From Clostridium beijerinckii HUN142 (GTDB taxonomy: Bacteria; Bacillota; Clostridia; Clostridiales; Clostridiaceae): DNA of 64,000 nucleotides. The notes below the pieces were generated by a model. It searched no databases, had not been told where the DNA came from, and saw only the letters and a program-made list of their open reading frames with translations. Of this stretch, positions 61,584 through 64,000 are shown piece after piece. Every line of letters begins with the position of its first letter. Positions within the stretch are counted from its first letter, which is position 1. The DNA lies in assembly GCF_000621745.1 (NCBI RefSeq), contig NZ_KK211336.1, positions 208,876 through 272,875 on the forward strand. Direction: 5' to 3'. Both the position numbers and the translations under genes were made by a program.

Positions 61584-64000
61584 ATGATAAATTTTATTAA
61601 TGAGAGTAAAAGAATAATTAAAAAAGCTAGTGAAAATAATAAGCTAGTTCTATTTGTTGGTTCGGGAGTATCTGCGAATTCTGGTTATCCATCTTGGATA
61701 AGTCTTGTTGAAGAATTTGCAAAAGGTATAGGAATAGATACTAAAAATATTTCTTCTGAAGACTATTTGAAAATACCACAGTATTATTATAATTCACGAA
61801 AAGAAAAAGACTATTATGATGTAATATTTAATAAATTTAATATTAAAGTTAAGCCAAATAGTATACATGATCTCGTCTTTGAACTAAATCCATATCATGT
61901 GGTAACCACAAATTATGATGAATTGCTAGAGGATGCAGCTGATAGTAAAGGGATGTTTTATGATGTTGTTTCTAAAGATAAGGATTTACCATATACGCCA
62001 AATGGTAAAATGATTATAAAAATGCATGGAGATTTGAAAAATAAAAACATAGTATTAAAGGAAGATGATTACTTATCTTATTTTAAGAATTACAAACTTA
62101 TACAAAACTACATAAAGTCTTTGATATCAACACATACAATTTTATTTATTGGTTACTCAATAAATGATATTAATGTAAAATATATTTTTCAATGGGTAAA
62201 AGATATTTTAGGGAATGATTTTCAACAGGCATATTTTTTAGATACAGATGAAAATAAAAAATTTAATCAAATGGAATTTGAATATTATAAGAATAGAGGA
62301 ATTAATATTCTTTATTATTCTCAAATAAAAGATTTAAAATTTTTAAAAAATAATGTACAACCTTCAAACTTAACTAATGAAAAAGGGAAAAATACATATA
62401 AATTTTTAAAATATCTATTAGATGAAAATGATAAGAGTATAATTAATATTGATTATTTTTATGATAAATTAATAAATCTAAATAATTTGAATAAAATAAG
62501 ATTTAAAGATATAACAACGGCTTTAAATTTAGAAACACCATTTGAAGAAGATGGAAAAATAATCTTTTCTCATTTTAATGTTAAAGGAAATGAATTAGAA
62601 TTATACACAAGTGTGGTAAAAGATTTGTTTGGTGAAATTAAAGAATATGAAGATAAAATAAATGAAATAGAAAATTGTAGCGATGATAATGACAGGGAAA
62701 AAATAAAGAAAGAAGTTGATTATTCTAAAAAAGCAAAAATAGAGTTGGTTAAGCAAGTGTTTTTCAAGGCTGGTATAAGAAAGATAATAGAAAGAGATAA
62801 AGAACGAAAAGTTATAGTTTTGGTTGAATTAAATAAAGAGGAAAATAATGAATTTGTAGAAAATTATATTTTGAAATTTGATTATTACAATCTTCAAAGG
62901 CACTTGGACAATATGAGTTTAAATAATGAAGAAAGCAATGAAATACATCTAGAAAAGGCGTATATACTATATAAATTAGGAGAATATTTTCAAGCTTATG
63001 TAACATTAAAAAAATTGTCTGAAAGTTGTTTTAGAAATAAAAAATATTACTTATATTTCATTTCTGAAATTAACCGATATTATTTAGGTCATTTACTTGC
63101 ATATGTTAATCCTTTTGCTTTAGGTAAATTAGGAATAGACATGAATACTCAAAAAATAATAAGAAAAGAAATTAATAAAATTGATTTAAATGATATATAT
63201 TTAAAATTACCTTCAAATAGTAGATCAAGCCTAATATTTTTAAGAGATATATCAAATTTTAAATTCATATTCAGCAAGATAAAAGATACTATTGATATGA
63301 AGGAAGAGGTTGAGAAGGATAAAGATACCATTTATAGTGGATATTTAAATGAAGGTGGTAAAATTTATGAATTTAATAATGATATAAAAGATTTTTGGAA
63401 TTACATAAATAAAAATAAAATTATGTTAGACAATTATAATGAGATTGAAAAGGTATTTTATAATTACATAGAAGGTGCTTTATTAAGTCATATGATTGTG
63501 TATAAAGAGAAAAAAGAAACTTTTTGGGGAATTCCAGGCAAGGTTATAAAACTTGAAGAAATAGACTATTTCACTGTATTCTTAATGTTGGTATATTTAA
63601 ACAAAAAAACTATTAAATATTTATTTGAAAAATATGAAGTAGAAAAAATTAAGTTGGAAGAAGGTGCTCTGGAATCTTTAAAAGAAGCTTATAACAATAT
63701 CATTGCGTCTATATTGAGAGAAAAAAATATTATAACGATTAAGGAAATATTCAAAAATTATTTATATATATTATCTAGAATAGATGTAGGAAAAGAACTT
63801 TTTAGCGAAATAATAGATGGGTTTCTTGAAGTTATACATAAATATAGCAATAATGAATTAAGAGAGCTTTATGACAATCTGGAGGTTTTTGTAATCAATC
63901 AAAACAATAATTATAAGTTAAATCTTTGTAATGAAAAGATTGAAGAGGTTTTAAACTATATTCTAGAGAAACCATTTGTTGAAAAAGAAAATTCTTATTA
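61584..64000 (+). CDS. SIR2-domain defence-type protein (runs past window end)
   Basis: ATG after TAAGGAGAATATTA opens a frame that is still open at the window end (805 codons). The first 270 residues form a SIR2 domain: FVGSGVSANSGYPSW (24-38), VTTNYDELLE with Asn110, KMHGDL with His148, and LFIGYSINDINVKYIF. These match the NAD-binding and catalytic positions of defence-associated sirtuins, which destroy NAD+ on phage infection. The remaining 530 residues are helical, Lys/Glu-rich and repeat-like, as in the large DSR1/DSR2-type sensors, but I cannot name the subtype. The genes just upstream may or may not belong to it. Confidence 0.9.
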   Translation, partial: MINFINESKRIIKKASENNKLVLFVGSGVSANSGYPSWISLVEEFAKGIGIDTKNISSEDYLKIPQYYYNSRKEKDYYDVIFNKFNIKVKPNSIHDLVFELNPYHVVTTNYDELLEDAADSKGMFYDVVSKDKDLPYTPNGKMIIKMHGDLKNKNIVLKEDDYLSYFKNYKLIQNYIKSLISTHTILFIGYSINDINVKYIFQWVKDILGNDFQQAYFLDTDENKKFNQMEFEYYKNRGINILYYSQIKDLKFLKNNVQPSNLTNEKGKNTYKFLKYLLDENDKSIINIDYFYDKLINLNNLNKIRFKDITTALNLETPFEEDGKIIFSHFNVKGNELELYTSVVKDLFGEIKEYEDKINEIENCSDDNDREKIKKEVDYSKKAKIELVKQVFFKAGIRKIIERDKERKVIVLVELNKEENNEFVENYILKFDYYNLQRHLDNMSLNNEESNEIHLEKAYILYKLGEYFQAYVTLKKLSESCFRNKKYYLYFISEINRYYLGHLLAYVNPFALGKLGIDMNTQKIIRKEINKIDLNDIYLKLPSNSRSSLIFLRDISNFKFIFSKIKDTIDMKEEVEKDKDTIYSGYLNEGGKIYEFNNDIKDFWNYINKNKIMLDNYNEIEKVFYNYIEGALLSHMIVYKEKKETFWGIPGKVIKLEEIDYFTVFLMLVYLNKKTIKYLFEKYEVEKIKLEEGALESLKEAYNNIIASILREKNIITIKEIFKNYLYILSRIDVGKELFSEIIDGFLEVIHKYSNNELRELYDNLEVFVINQNNNYKLNLCNEKIEEVLNYILEKPFVEKENSY

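Noticed and set aside
1-64000. CRISPR arrays, tRNA or rRNA genes
   Set aside because: No regularly spaced short repeats, no cloverleaf-like segments with conserved TTCGANNC arms in context and no rRNA-like sequence were seen by eye.

Overview
The window is very AT-rich, Gram-positive DNA with strong purine-rich ribosome binding sites, T-box leaders, a PolC-type replicase and an agr quorum-sensing locus. It reads as chromosome of a solventogenic-type Clostridium (sensu stricto). The species is an inference; C. beijerinckii or a close relative would fit.

Core genes are few: thrS behind a threonine T-box (1-2640), polC (3805-8154) and a methionyl-tRNA synthetase-like gene behind a second T-box (27.9-30.4 kb). 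The rest is accessory. From 9.5 to 15.6 kb lie an IS1595-type transposase, a frameshifted phage replisome organizer, an AbrB-like regulator, a secreted cell-wall-binding protein and a phage antirepressor, partly bracketed by inverted repeats. From 16 to 21 kb come a macrolide-type glycosyltransferase, a LytTR/DUF3021 pair, a lipase-like hydrolase and a flavin reductase; a duplicated antirepressor tail closes the segment. From 21.2 to 27.8 kb are a giant coiled-coil membrane protein, DUF2922 and DUF1659 genes on the minus strand, and orphan immunity-like genes.

From 31 to 40 kb there are regulator/enzyme pairs (MerR-hydrolase, LysR-SDR, LysR-LysE, TetR-nitroreductase) mixed with gene remnants. 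From 40 to 48 kb are a metalloprotease/TPR pair, resistance-gene debris and an agr locus (agrB, a membrane protein, a 48-residue agrD absent from simple ORF lists, and a PAS/HisKA kinase). From 47 to 59.4 kb orphan small genes, a YvrJ gene, an FRG-domain fragment, an AraC-MATE pair, a sigma factor and a broken amidase follow. The sigma factor, YvrJ, DUF1659, DUF2922 and amidase genes look like parts of one module that are dispersed here over 33 kb.

The right end (59.6-64.0 kb) is the best candidate for a poorly described system: a tiny single-helix membrane protein, a 428-residue protein and a large SIR2-domain protein in a row. The tiny protein and the 428-residue protein share an Asn/Gln-rich motif of the kind seen in amyloid-type signalling pairs. 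The tiny protein carries an in-frame amber codon just before its motif.

Several dispersed repeats tie the accessory genes together: a 190-260 bp long imperfect palindrome (three copies), a promoter-bearing hairpin leader (two long copies plus partial ones), a second shared leader (two copies), and a short GTGAACC-centred element (five copies). Many small remnants show heavy gene turnover. I saw no tRNA, rRNA or CRISPR array.
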